Shown: piece after piece, positions 7,872-15,811 of the stretch | Position numbering within the stretch: the first letter of the stretch is position 1 | How the letters are laid out: each line of letters begins with the position of its first letter | Assembly (NCBI GenBank): GCA_021846275.1 | Contig: JAJZBZ010000001.1 | Coordinates: 62,001 to 126,000 of the forward strand | Origin: Acidobacteriota bacterium | GTDB taxonomy: Bacteria; Acidobacteriota; Terriglobia; Terriglobales; Acidobacteriaceae | Length of the DNA stretch: 64,000 nucleotides | Direction: 5' to 3' | Position numbers and translations under genes: made by a program | The notes under the pieces: model-generated | Database searches by the model: none | What the model saw: only the letters and a program-made list of their open reading frames with translations | What the model was told of the DNA's origin: nothing

Positions 7872-10781
7872 TTAATCGTCGGTGTCGCGCGGGGCGGCTG
7901 TTGCGTTTTCCGGCGTGGAGTCGCGAAGCTGAGGCGGGAGCGGGGTGTTGCCGCGGGCGTCGCGCCAGAGGATGACGTTGAGCTGGTAGGGATTGGCGCG
8001 GTCCTCGTGGGTGAAGTCCATTTTGCTGGACGCGCGCGCGCCGGGCGAGCGGCGGGTGTTGGCGGTGTAGATGAGGCCGTTGTCGCGGTTGGAGGTGTCG
8101 GCGGTGTAGGCGGGCTGGTTGCCGGTGCCGGTAAAGAGCGGCGCGATGGCGGGCGCGTATGCGTCGTTGTTGTTCATGGGCGGAACGCCGAGCAGCTCTT
8201 CCATGGTGCGCAGGACGCTGACGGTGGTGTAGAAGTGGGAATCGACGACGGGCTGCGACTGGCGCGGGGAGTATTTGCTGATGACGAGGGCGAGGCTGCG
8301 ATGTGCATCGACGTGGTCGGCACCGTCCTGGGCGTCGTCTTCGAGGACGAAGATGGCGGTGTCGTTCCAGTAGGGGCTGTGGCTGATGGCTTCGACGGTG
8401 CGACCGACGGCGAGGTCGTTGTCAGCGACGGAGGCGCGCGGGGTGGGCATGCCGGGAGTGGTTCCGGCGGTGTGGTCGTTGGGGAAACGGAGCATGACGA
8501 AGGCTGGCATCGGGTCGTGGCCGGTGGACTGGCGCGTGGCGACCCAGTGGCGGAAGTGGCTGGCGAACTCTTCAAAGCGAAGCTGGTCAGGGAAGCTGAG
8601 GTTGAAGTCAGCGTAGTCGGGATCGAAGTGGCCCTGAAGTTCGGGCTTGGTGGCGACGTTCCGGTAGATGAGCGGAATCTTCCACGGGTAGGGGCTGCGG
8701 CCGCCGCCGTAGCGGGCCGGGATGGGTGAGCCGGGCAGGATGGCGGGGTGGTCGCAGTGTTCGGGGCGCGGCTCGGGCGTGCCGTTGAGCGGGGATGGGT
8801 CTTTGGGGGCTTCGCCGGAGTCGTCGCAGAATTTGGTGGAGATGAATTCGCCGAAGTGATACAGCGAGACGTGATGGCGGGCGAGGTCGGTCCAGAGGTA
8901 GCCGCTGTCGGGTTCGTCGATGTCGGGGATTTTTTCAAGGAGCGGATAGCCCTGTTCGACGACGCCTTCGTAGTCGTAGGGGCGCTCGCGGCCACGATAG
9001 CTTTGCTGCCAGGTTTTTTCGGTGTAGTCGCTGGTGATGGCGGCGGTGGACCAGACGTGGCCGTCGCCGGAGACTTCGCCGGAGTCGTAGAAGTTGTCGA
9101 GGACGCCGAACTGGAGGGCGAGTTTGTGGAGGTTGGGAGTGATGGACGCGCCGTAAATGGTGAGCGCGGGGTCGCCGTTGCCGACGGGCTGGCCGTTGAG
9201 GCTGAGGTCGCCGAGATCCTGATCGTAGGTGCGGTTTTCACGGATGATGTAGATGACGTGGCGGATGGGGTTTGTGCCGGCTGCGAAGTGAAGCGTGGGC
9301 TGTGGGGCGGCGATGCGGTTGTCGGCGATGGCCTGGCGGGTGAGCGCGGAGAGGTCGATGTGGGCGAGATCGATGGAGGCGAGTGAGCCGTGGAGCAGGG
9401 TGGCGATGTAGGTGCCTTTGGCTGCGGGGCGATGGCGGAGACGGTTGATGCCGGGTCCGGTGACGGAGTCGGGAATCTGCGGCGGAGTGGCGTTGGGGCC
9501 AGTTCCCTGCCCTTTGGCGGTGGCGATGTAGAGATGATTGCCGCGGATGGCGAGCGCTGTGGGATACCAGTCGGTGGGGATGAAGCCGAGCGGGGCGGAT
9601 GACGGGCTGGCGGCGGCGGTGTTTGTGGCTGGGCGGGCGTTGAGGACGGCGACGGCGTCCGAGCCGGTGTTGGCGGCGTAGAGGCGGCTGCCGTCGGCGG
9701 AGAGCGCGAGCGCGTCGGGCATGGCTCCGAAGAAATGCTGGGCGGGCAGGCGGGTGGTGAGCGTGGCGGCGAGCTGCATGGCTGCTGGTGCGAGGCGGAC
9801 GACGGCGACGGCGTCGCGGTTGGCGAGCGCGACGTAGAGCAGGTGGTTGTCGGGCGAGAGCGCGAGCGCGGCGGGATGGGAGCCGGGTTCAACGGGATGG
9901 ACGGGCGGGAGCAGCGGGAGGGTTTGGACGACGGTGTTGCGGGCGAGGTCGAGGCGCGCGACGGCGGAGGCGTTCCAGAGCGCGACGTAGGCGAAGTGGC
10001 TGGCGGAGTCGGCGAGGACGGCGACGGGGTAGGTGGATGGGACGGTGACGGTGGCGTTGGGCGCGGACGGCGGCGCGGAAAGATCGAAGCGGTGGAGGAT
10101 GGTCGCGCGGGCGGGGTCGATGAGGAGCACGTCGTCGGAGAAGTTGTCGGCGACGAGGAGTTGTTCGGGCTGGCCGTCGTGAGCGGGGACGATGGCGATG
10201 CCGGCGGGCGCGGGGATGGCTTTGTTGGCTGGGATGGGCGCGCCGAACTGGTTCTGGTGAGCGCCTGGTGGGAGCGGCTGGAGGCCGATGGGAATGAGGT
10301 GGTCAAACTGCGGCGCGCCGGAGCGGAAGCGGTAGACGAGGATGCCGTTGCCCATGTGGTCCGACTGGCCGTCGGGCTGGCCGCCGGTGGGGGCGCTGAG
10401 CGAATCGACGGTGACGTAGAGATGGGAGCCGTCCGTGCTGAAGGCGATGCCGGAGTAGAGCGTCTGTGCGGCGCCGAGCGCGGTGAAGGGCTGGGGGAAA
10501 TCGGCGACTTTGCCTGTGGCGGTGTCGAGGATGGCGAGGGATTGGTCGTAGCCGGATTCGAGCGTGCCGAAGCCGGCGTTGACGAGCGCGAGGTAGCGAT
10601 GGTCGGGCGACCAGGCGGCGGCCATGGGCAGGCTGTTGAGGGATTGCGGCGCGCCCGGCTCGGGCAGGTGGAGCTGTTTGCTGGTGGGGAGCGGGATGGT
10701 GAGAGGAGACTGCGCGATGGCGGCTGGGACGGCGGACAGGACGGTGAGCGCGAGCAGCGGGAAAGTGGGCGAGAACTTCAT
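7872..10781 (-). CDS. Exported YncE-like propeller fused to an alkaline-phosphatase-family phosphoesterase
   Basis: About 969 residues from the ATG at 10781, which opens the signal peptide MKFSPTFPLLALTVLSAVPA; the reading frame extends further upstream, but that part is unlikely. Residues about 40-480 form YVTN/lactonase-type repeats (DHLLYVALANRDAVAV, DGSRLYAANTGSDAVAV). From about 505 a phosphoesterase domain begins with HVIYIIRENRTYDQDLGD, whose Asn-Arg-Thr-Tyr motif is typical of the phospholipase C/acid phosphatase (PF04185-like) family; GDGHVWSTAAI follows. The protein is presumably periplasmic or surface-exposed. The phosphoester substrate is unknown. The combination recurs in acidobacteria and planctomycetes as a bifunctional protein. 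Confidence 0.88.
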   Translation of the reverse strand: MKFSPTFPLLALTVLSAVPAAIAQSPLTIPLPTSKQLHLPEPGAPQSLNSLPMAAAWSPDHRYLALVNAGFGTLESGYDQSLAILDTATGKVADFPQPFTALGAAQTLYSGIAFSTDGSHLYVTVDSLSAPTGGQPDGQSDHMGNGILVYRFRSGAPQFDHLIPIGLQPLPPGAHQNQFGAPIPANKAIPAPAGIAIVPAHDGQPEQLLVADNFSDDVLLIDPARATILHRFDLSAPPSAPNATVTVPSTYPVAVLADSASHFAYVALWNASAVARLDLARNTVVQTLPLLPPVHPVEPGSHPAALALSPDNHLLYVALANRDAVAVVRLAPAAMQLAATLTTRLPAQHFFGAMPDALALSADGSRLYAANTGSDAVAVLNARPATNTAAASPSSAPLGFIPTDWYPTALAIRGNHLYIATAKGQGTGPNATPPQIPDSVTGPGINRLRHRPAAKGTYIATLLHGSLASIDLAHIDLSALTRQAIADNRIAAPQPTLHFAAGTNPIRHVIYIIRENRTYDQDLGDLSLNGQPVGNGDPALTIYGASITPNLHKLALQFGVLDNFYDSGEVSGDGHVWSTAAITSDYTEKTWQQSYRGRERPYDYEGVVEQGYPLLEKIPDIDEPDSGYLWTDLARHHVSLYHFGEFISTKFCDDSGEAPKDPSPLNGTPEPRPEHCDHPAILPGSPIPARYGGGRSPYPWKIPLIYRNVATKPELQGHFDPDYADFNLSFPDQLRFEEFASHFRHWVATRQSTGHDPMPAFVMLRFPNDHTAGTTPGMPTPRASVADNDLAVGRTVEAISHSPYWNDTAIFVLEDDAQDGADHVDAHRSLALVISKYSPRQSQPVVDSHFYTTVSVLRTMEELLGVPPMNNNDAYAPAIAPLFTGTGNQPAYTADTSNRDNGLIYTANTRRSPGARASSKMDFTHEDRANPYQLNVILWRDARGNTPLPPQLRDSTPENATAAPRDTDD

Positions 10782-11001
10782 ACCGAACACGGTAGCAGAG
10801 AAACGGCGCGGGGATGGGAACGGTGCATGAAGGGAGGGTGAATTCTGGCGGATGTTCGGGCGGTGGAATGGCGGTGTGATGGCGGTCACAGGGCACATCT
10901 TTTGGTGGATGGATTCGTTGACCTTGCGGGCGCGCGCTCATAGACTGAGGACAGGTGTTGACTCGGGCCGTGATGTTACCGGCTTGCGTGCAGGAGTGGA
11001 G

Positions 11002-11532
11002 ATGGCCGGGATGAATCGGAAGTCGCTGAGGATCGGGATTGCCGTGGCGGTGGTGCTGGGAACGATCGGGTATCTGGCGTATACGGGACAGGCCTCGGCG
11101 AAGAGCTATTACGTGACGATTGCCGAGATGCAGAAGATGGGCGCGAAGGCGTACTCGAGCGATCTTCGCGTGGAGGGATTTGTGAAGCCGGATACGATCC
11201 GGCAGGATGGTCCGAATGTGCGGTTTGTGCTGACGGAGTTTGAGAGCCACAATCCGAAGGCGCAGGAGAATCCGAAGCAGATCACGGTGGATTATCGCGG
11301 GTCGGAGCCGCCGCCGGATACGTTCAAGAATGATGCACAGGCGCTGGCGATTGGAACGATGGGCGAGGATGGGGTGTTTCACGCGACGCAGTTGCAGGCC
11401 AAGTGCGCGTCGAAGTATGCGCCGGCAGGGCCACAGCAAAGTGCGGCGGGCGCGAAGATGGCCGCCAATGACGGGCCGGGTGGCGTTGGTGGCAGTGCGG
11501 CGGGCAGCGGGGTGAGCGGCGCAGGCCGCTGA
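11002..11532 (+). CDS. ccmE: Cytochrome c maturation haem chaperone CcmE, CxxxY type
   Basis: A 176-residue membrane-anchored periplasmic haem chaperone. An N-terminal anchor (LRIGIAVAVVLGTIGYLAY) is followed by the OB-fold with LRVEGFV and VRFVLTEFE. The haem-attachment motif is KCASKY, with Cys135 and Tyr139, where classical CcmE has His in HxxxY. Such CxxxY CcmE proteins are known from archaea and some anaerobic bacteria. The tail is Ala/Gly-rich. The start is the ATG at 11002, with AGGAG five bases upstream. It is the first gene of a ccmE-A-ybaK-B-C-D operon; the next gene starts 12 bases after its stop. Confidence 0.9.
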   Translation: MAGMNRKSLRIGIAVAVVLGTIGYLAYTGQASAKSYYVTIAEMQKMGAKAYSSDLRVEGFVKPDTIRQDGPNVRFVLTEFESHNPKAQENPKQITVDYRGSEPPPDTFKNDAQALAIGTMGEDGVFHATQLQAKCASKYAPAGPQQSAAGAKMAANDGPGGVGGSAAGSGVSGAGR

Positions 11533-11544
11533 ACTGACGCGCGG

Positions 11545-12237
11545 ATGAGCGAGACGGCGAGCGAAACGGCGACTGGGCAGGGACAGCGTTCCAGGGAAAC
11601 GGTGGCGCGGCTGGTGGATGTCTCTCGGCTGTTTGGGACGTTTGCGGCGCTGCGGCATATTGATTATGAATTTCAGGCGGGGCTTTGTTACGTGCTGCTG
11701 GGTGAGAATGGCGCGGGCAAATCGACGTTGCTGCGTGTGCTGGCGGGGCTGTTGCCGCCGAGCCATGGACGGGTGAGGATGTTTGGCGATCTGTCACCGG
11801 CTGAGGCGTGCGGACGGATCGGGTATATGAGCCATGCGCCGATGCTCTATGACGAGCTGACGGGTGTGGAGAATCTGGAGTATTTTGCCGCGCTGTATCC
11901 GCGCGGGCTTGCGCTGGCGGCGGACGAGGCGCTGCGGCAGGTGGGACTGGACGCGAAGCTGACGCGCAGGGTGGGACAGTATTCGCAGGGGATGCGGCAG
12001 CGGGCTTCGCTGGCGCGTGTGCTGATGGCGCAGCCGGAGCTGCTGCTGCTGGATGAGCCGTTTTCGAATATGGATGTGGAGTCGGCGCGGCAGATGGTGC
12101 GGCTGCTGGACGGGCTGCGACGGCCGGGACGGACGGTGGTGTTGACGACGCACCAGCGCGAGCTGGCGCTGCCGATTGCCGATTGCGTGCTGACGATGCG
12201 CGGCGGGGAGATTGTGAACGAAGGGAGCGCGGCATGA
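11545..12237 (+). CDS. ccmA: Haem exporter ATP-binding subunit CcmA
   Basis: A 230-residue ABC ATPase that drives release of holo-CcmE from CcmC/CcmD, working with CcmB. Walker A is GENGAGKST at residues 53-61, the signature is YSQGMRQR and Walker B is LLLLDEPFSNMD. Length and the adjacent ccmB, ccmC and ccmE genes support CcmA rather than a generic ATPase. Its TGA overlaps the ATG of the next gene (ATGA), which implies translational coupling. Confidence 0.93.
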   Translation: MSETASETATGQGQRSRETVARLVDVSRLFGTFAALRHIDYEFQAGLCYVLLGENGAGKSTLLRVLAGLLPPSHGRVRMFGDLSPAEACGRIGYMSHAPMLYDELTGVENLEYFAALYPRGLALAADEALRQVGLDAKLTRRVGQYSQGMRQRASLARVLMAQPELLLLDEPFSNMDVESARQMVRLLDGLRRPGRTVVLTTHQRELALPIADCVLTMRGGEIVNEGSAA

Positions 12238-12746
12238 GCGGCGGGAAGACGAATGGCGCGCGGCAACTGGATTCGCTGGGGGTGGGCTATGAGCTGCGCG
12301 AGTACGAGGTCGATCCCGAAGACCTGACGGCGACGACGGTGGCGCGGAAGATCGGACTGCCTGCGGAACAGGTGTTCAAGACGCTGCTGACGACGGATGA
12401 GGCCGGGAGCTATCTGTTTGCGGTGGTTCCGGGGGATCGGGAACTGGACTTCCGGAAGCTGGCGCGGGCGGCGGGATTGCGACGGGTGACGATGGCGGCG
12501 CTGAAGGATGTGCAGCCGCTGACGGGATACGTTCGCGGCGGGGTGACGGTGTTTGGCGCGAAGAAGGCGTATCCGGTGTTTGTGGACGAGACGATGGAGT
12601 TGTTTGAGGTGATCAGCGTTTCGGCGGGAGTGCGCGGGGTGCAGATGCTGCTGAAGCCGGAGGATTATCTGCGCGCGGCTGAGGCGGTGGTGGTGGATTT
12701 GTGCAAGAACGCCGCAGCGGAGCATGGAACGGTGGTTCGGCGATGA
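12234..12746 (+). CDS. ybaK: YbaK-type Cys-tRNA(Pro)/aminoacyl-tRNA deacylase
   Basis: A 170-residue cytosolic trans-editing enzyme of the YbaK/EbsC family, which hydrolyses Cys-tRNA(Pro) made in error by prolyl-tRNA synthetase. Recognisable parts are the KIGLPAEQVFKTLL segment with its lysine, the LFAVVPGDRELDFRKLARAAG core and the final GxRGVQM... region. It starts at the ATG at 12234 inside the ccmA stop and ends in another ATGA overlap with ccmB. It is therefore locked into the middle of the haem operon, although no role in cytochrome maturation is known for this family. Confidence 0.9.
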   Translation: MSGGKTNGARQLDSLGVGYELREYEVDPEDLTATTVARKIGLPAEQVFKTLLTTDEAGSYLFAVVPGDRELDFRKLARAAGLRRVTMAALKDVQPLTGYVRGGVTVFGAKKAYPVFVDETMELFEVISVSAGVRGVQMLLKPEDYLRAAEAVVVDLCKNAAAEHGTVVRR

Positions 12747-13453
12747 CGAGCGTGGCGCAGGAACAGCAGATGGCCGGATGGTTTCGGCTGGTGGGGACGC
12801 ATCTGCGGAAGGATCTGCGGATCGAGTGGCGGTCGCGCGAGGCGATCAACGCGATGCTGTTTTTTGCGCTGCTGGTGGTGGTGCTGTTCAGCATGGCGTT
12901 TGATCCGACGGCGGCGGCCTCGCGGGAGATTGCCGGCGGAGTGTTGTGCGTGGCGACGCTGTTTGCCAGCGTGAGCGCGCTGAATCAGGCGTGGACACGG
13001 GAGATTCGGCACGATGTGCTGGATGCGCTGCGGATGACGCCGGCGGATGGCTCGGCGATGTTTGTGGCGAAGGTGCTGGCGAATTTTCTGTTTGTGAGCG
13101 TGGTGCAGGGGTTGCTGGCGCCGGTGTTTTTCATTTTTTATAACCTGCGTCCGCTGGGGGATGGTTGGCTGCTGCTGGCGGTGGTGCCGCTGGGGACGTG
13201 GGCGCTGGTGGCGAATGGAACGTTCTTTGCGGCGCTGTCGATTCGGAGCCGGAATCGGGAGTTGTTGTTGCCGCTGATTCTGTTTCCGATCTTTCTGCCG
13301 GCGCTGCTGGCGATGGTGCTGGCGGTGAAGACGATTCTGACGGGGGATGGGAGCGATCCGCATCTGTTGTGGCTGAAGATGCTGGCCGGCTATGACGTGA
13401 TCTTCATGACGGTGAGCCTGCTGCTGTTTGACACGGTGCTGCATGCGGAGTGA
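12743..13453 (+). CDS. ccmB: Haem exporter membrane subunit CcmB
   Basis: A 236-residue polytopic membrane protein with about six hydrophobic helices. It begins with the cytosolic LRKDLRIEWRSREAINAMLFFALL segment typical of CcmB and contains LRMTPADGSAMFVAKVLANFLF and RNRELLLPLILFPIFLPAL. It forms the transport core with CcmA, CcmC and CcmD. The start ATG at 12743 overlaps the ybaK stop. A few bases after its stop, an in-frame GTG could restart translation of the next gene. Confidence 0.92.
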   Translation: MTSVAQEQQMAGWFRLVGTHLRKDLRIEWRSREAINAMLFFALLVVVLFSMAFDPTAAASREIAGGVLCVATLFASVSALNQAWTREIRHDVLDALRMTPADGSAMFVAKVLANFLFVSVVQGLLAPVFFIFYNLRPLGDGWLLLAVVPLGTWALVANGTFFAALSIRSRNRELLLPLILFPIFLPALLAMVLAVKTILTGDGSDPHLLWLKMLAGYDVIFMTVSLLLFDTVLHAE

Positions 13454-13500
13454 GCGGGACTAGACTGGGATGTGGCGGGAGTGAGGAAAGAAGGGCGAGG

Positions 13501-14214
13501 ATGGCGATGAAAAAACTGCTTCTGGGAGCGGGTTTTCTGGGCGTGGCGGCGCTGATGGCGTGGGGGTTTGACCAGGCGATGTTTGTGGCTCCGACGGAGG
13601 CCACGATGGGCGATGTGCAGCGGATTTTCTACTATCATGTGCCGAATGCGATGCTGAGCTTTCTGTTTTTTGCGATCAGCTTTGTGGCTTCGGTGCTGTA
13701 TCTGATGTGGCGCAGGAGCGCTCCGGAGCGTGCTCAGACTGCCGACGCGTGGGCGCTGGCCGGAGCCGAGGTGGGGGTGGTCTTCTGCTCGGTGGTGCTG
13801 GTGACGGGTCCGCTGTGGGCGAGGCCTGTGTGGGGGATCTGGTGGACGTGGGACGCGCGGCTGACGACGACGCTGATTCTGTGGCTGATCTATGTGAGCT
13901 ATCTGCTGCTGCGGCGGTTTGCCGAGGGGGCGCAGACGCAGGCGCTGGCGGCGGTGCTGTCGATCTTTGGCGCGCTGGATGTGCCGATTGTGTATATGGC
14001 GAATCGGTGGTGGAGGACGCAGCATCCGGCTCCGGTGTTTGGCGGCGGGCCGGATTCGGGGATCAAGGATCCGGTGATGCTGGCGGCGTTTGGGTGGAAT
14101 CTGCTGGCGTGGGCGGTGTGGGGGCTGATGCTGCTGGGGGTGCGGGTGATGGTGGAGCGGCGGAAGCAGCGGATTGAATTGGCGGCGAGCCAGGCGGCTC
14201 TGGCGGAAAGGTAA
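13501..14214 (+). CDS. ccmC: Haem-handling membrane protein CcmC
   Basis: About 237 residues and six membrane helices. The protein holds the tryptophan-rich periplasmic WWD motif (VWGIWWTWDARLTTTLILW) that cradles haem, plus the two axial-ligand histidines expected in CcmC (YYHVPNAML and RTQHPAP). It loads haem on CcmE. I chose the ATG at 13501 with upstream purine-rich AAGGG/GAGG; 13507 (MKKLLLG) is equally good, and a GTG at 13450 overlapping ccmB is possible. CcmF, which shares the WWD motif, is much longer and is ruled out by length. Confidence 0.93.
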   Translation: MAMKKLLLGAGFLGVAALMAWGFDQAMFVAPTEATMGDVQRIFYYHVPNAMLSFLFFAISFVASVLYLMWRRSAPERAQTADAWALAGAEVGVVFCSVVLVTGPLWARPVWGIWWTWDARLTTTLILWLIYVSYLLLRRFAEGAQTQALAAVLSIFGALDVPIVYMANRWWRTQHPAPVFGGGPDSGIKDPVMLAAFGWNLLAWAVWGLMLLGVRVMVERRKQRIELAASQAALAER

Positions 14215-14220
14215 CGGACG

Positions 14221-14328
14221 ATGGGACACGAGTTTCTGGTTGCGGGATTTACGGCGACGTGGGTGATCCAGCTTGGGTATCTGCTGTGGACTGTGGGGGT
14301 GTGGGTGAGGCAGAGCCGGAAGCTCTGA
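14221..14328 (+). CDS. ccmD: CcmD-like small membrane protein
   Basis: A 35-residue open frame six bases after ccmC: an N-terminal MGHEFLVAGFTATWVIQ, a single hydrophobic helix (LGYLLWTVGVWV) and a basic end (RQSRKL). This is the size, topology and position of CcmD, which sits with CcmA/B/C and helps release holo-CcmE. Sequence conservation in CcmD is low, so the call rests on position, length and topology. A weak purine-rich site (AAAGG) lies upstream. Confidence 0.75.
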   Translation: MGHEFLVAGFTATWVIQLGYLLWTVGVWVRQSRKL

Positions 14329-14416
14329 GGCAGGCTTTGACGTGCGGGATGGGCTGCTGGTGGAAGCGGCCTGGTTTGGCTGTGTACGAATTTTGCACAT
14401 ATTTTTTCGATTTCAG

Positions 14417-14450
14417 CACCAGAGTGCTTGCCAATAGTATGACTCTGGTG
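14417..14450. repeat. Inverted repeat after the ccm operon
   Basis: CACCAGAGT (14417-14425) and its exact complement ACTCTGGTG (14442-14450) flank 16 bases. The right arm starts on the last two bases of an ATG at 14439 and is followed by a T-rich stretch (TTCTTGTTTA). It could be a loose terminator for the ccm operon, an operator, or a hairpin limiting translation of the small downstream frame. Confidence 0.4.
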
Positions 14451-14690
14451 TTCTTGTTTAACGTGGTATTCATTTTGTCTCGAAAGAGGCGTCTTCTTAT
14501 GTTTGTTGTCCTGGTTATCAGTGCTTTCCTGGGTATTGCTATTCTGCCCGTAATTTTTCTGCTGGACCCGCTGGAAGTGAGGACGAAGGCGGGCACTGCC
14601 GCGCCCGGCGAGCATCTCCGGAGAGCTTCGGATCGGCTGGATTTTCCATCCACGAAGGATCATCACGCGGCCGCGTCTGGCGCAAAATAA
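14439..14690 (+). CDS. Possible small two-helix membrane protein (doubtful)
   Basis: An 83-residue frame starting at the ATG at 14439, with two hydrophobic segments (MTLVFLFNVVFIL and LLMFVVLVISAFLGIAILPVIFLL) separated by SRKRR, then a polar tail. The 14.33-14.75 kb interval is clearly richer in A and T than its neighbours. Codon use does not look like neighbouring genes, there is no obvious ribosome-binding site, and the start lies against an inverted repeat. It may be a real orphan membrane peptide or chance hydrophobicity in AT-rich spacer. Confidence 0.3.
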   Translation: MTLVFLFNVVFILSRKRRLLMFVVLVISAFLGIAILPVIFLLDPLEVRTKAGTAAPGEHLRRASDRLDFPSTKDHHAAASGAK

Positions 14691-14749
14691 CTGACTGCAT
14701 TGCTCTTCGCCGCTGGTCCGCGTAGACTTTGAGAGCAGAGGCTACCGAG

Positions 14750-15811
14750 ATGCTGGTCGTGATGAAAGCGCAGGCGACTGAGGCGGAAATTGCCGCAGTT
14801 TGCGAACACATTGAACAACTTGGATATAAGGCGCACCCGATGCCGGGAGCGCAGCGGACGGCTGTGGGAATTACCGGCAACCAGGGCGAGGTGGATCGCG
14901 GGAATCTGGAGGAGTTGCCTGGCGTGGCCGAGGTGATCCGCGTGAGCAAGCCGTATAAGCTGGCGAGCCGCGACGTGAAGGAAGAGAATACGGTCATTAC
15001 GTTTCCGGGGACGGATGCGGTGATTGGCGGGACGAATCTGGCGATCGTGGCCGGTCCGTGCTCGATTGAAAGCCGGGAGCAGGCGTTTGCCATTGCCGAA
15101 CAGGTGGCGGCGAGCGGGGCGCAGTTCTTTCGCGGAGGCGCGTTCAAGCCGCGCACATCGCCGTATGCGTTTCAGGGAATGGGGCTGGACGCGCTGAAGA
15201 TCATGGCGGAGATTCGCGCGGCGCTGGGGCTGCGGATCATTACCGAGGCGATTGACAACGAGAGCCTGGAGATGGTGGAGCAGTTTGCGGACGTGATCCA
15301 GATTGGCGCGCGGAATATGCAGAATTTTTCGCTGCTGAAGCGCGCGGGACGGTCACGGAAGCCGGTGCTGCTGAAGCGCGGGATGAGCGCGACGCTGGAT
15401 GAGTTTCTGATGGCGGCGGAGTACATTCTGAGCGAGGGAAATTATCAGGTGGCGCTGTGCGAGCGCGGGGTGAGGACGTTTGCCGACCATACGCGAAATA
15501 CGCTGGACCTGAGCATTGTGCCGGCGGTGCAGCGGCTGAGCCATCTGCCGATTCTGGTGGATCCGAGCCACGGGACGGGCAAGCGGAACAAGGTGTTGCC
15601 GATGGCGCGCGCGGCGGTGGCGGTGGGCGCGGACGGGGTGCTGGTCGAGGTGCATCACCAGCCGGACAAGGCGCTTTCCGACGGGCCGCAGTCGATCTAT
15701 CCGGAGCAGTTTGCGGAGATGATGGACGAGATCGAGCAGATTGCGCCGGTGGTCCATCGGCGGGTTCCGCGCGGGATTCAGGTGACGACGGCAGCGCATT
15801 CATGGTCCTGA
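14750..15811 (+). CDS. aroF: 3-deoxy-7-phosphoheptulonate synthase, type I-beta with regulatory domain
   Basis: A 353-residue DAHP synthase, which condenses phosphoenolpyruvate and erythrose 4-phosphate as the first step of aromatic amino acid synthesis. The N-terminal 70 or so residues ([24 protein letters not shown]...) form the ferredoxin/ACT-like feedback domain known from the Thermotoga enzyme. The barrel carries [30 protein letters not shown] and the metal-site region [13 protein letters not shown] chose the ATG at 14750; a TTG at 14729 is in frame. The 3' end overlaps the start of the lipoprotein gene. Confidence 0.95.
   Translation: MLVVMKAQATEAEIAAVCEHIEQLGYKAHPMPGAQRTAVGITGNQGEVDRGNLEELPGVAEVIRVSKPYKLASRDVKEENTVITFPGTDAVIGGTNLAIVAGPCSIESREQAFAIAEQVAASGAQFFRGGAFKPRTSPYAFQGMGLDALKIMAEIRAALGLRIITEAIDNESLEMVEQFADVIQIGARNMQNFSLLKRAGRSRKPVLLKRGMSATLDEFLMAAEYILSEGNYQVALCERGVRTFADHTRNTLDLSIVPAVQRLSHLPILVDPSHGTGKRNKVLPMARAAVAVGADGVLVEVHHQPDKALSDGPQSIYPEQFAEMMDEIEQIAPVVHRRVPRGIQVTTAAHSWS

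Noticed and set aside
8174-10306. A 710-residue frame overlapping the phosphoesterase gene in another frame
   Set aside because: It is a Ser/Pro/Thr-rich out-of-frame reading of a real gene, with no domain or start site.
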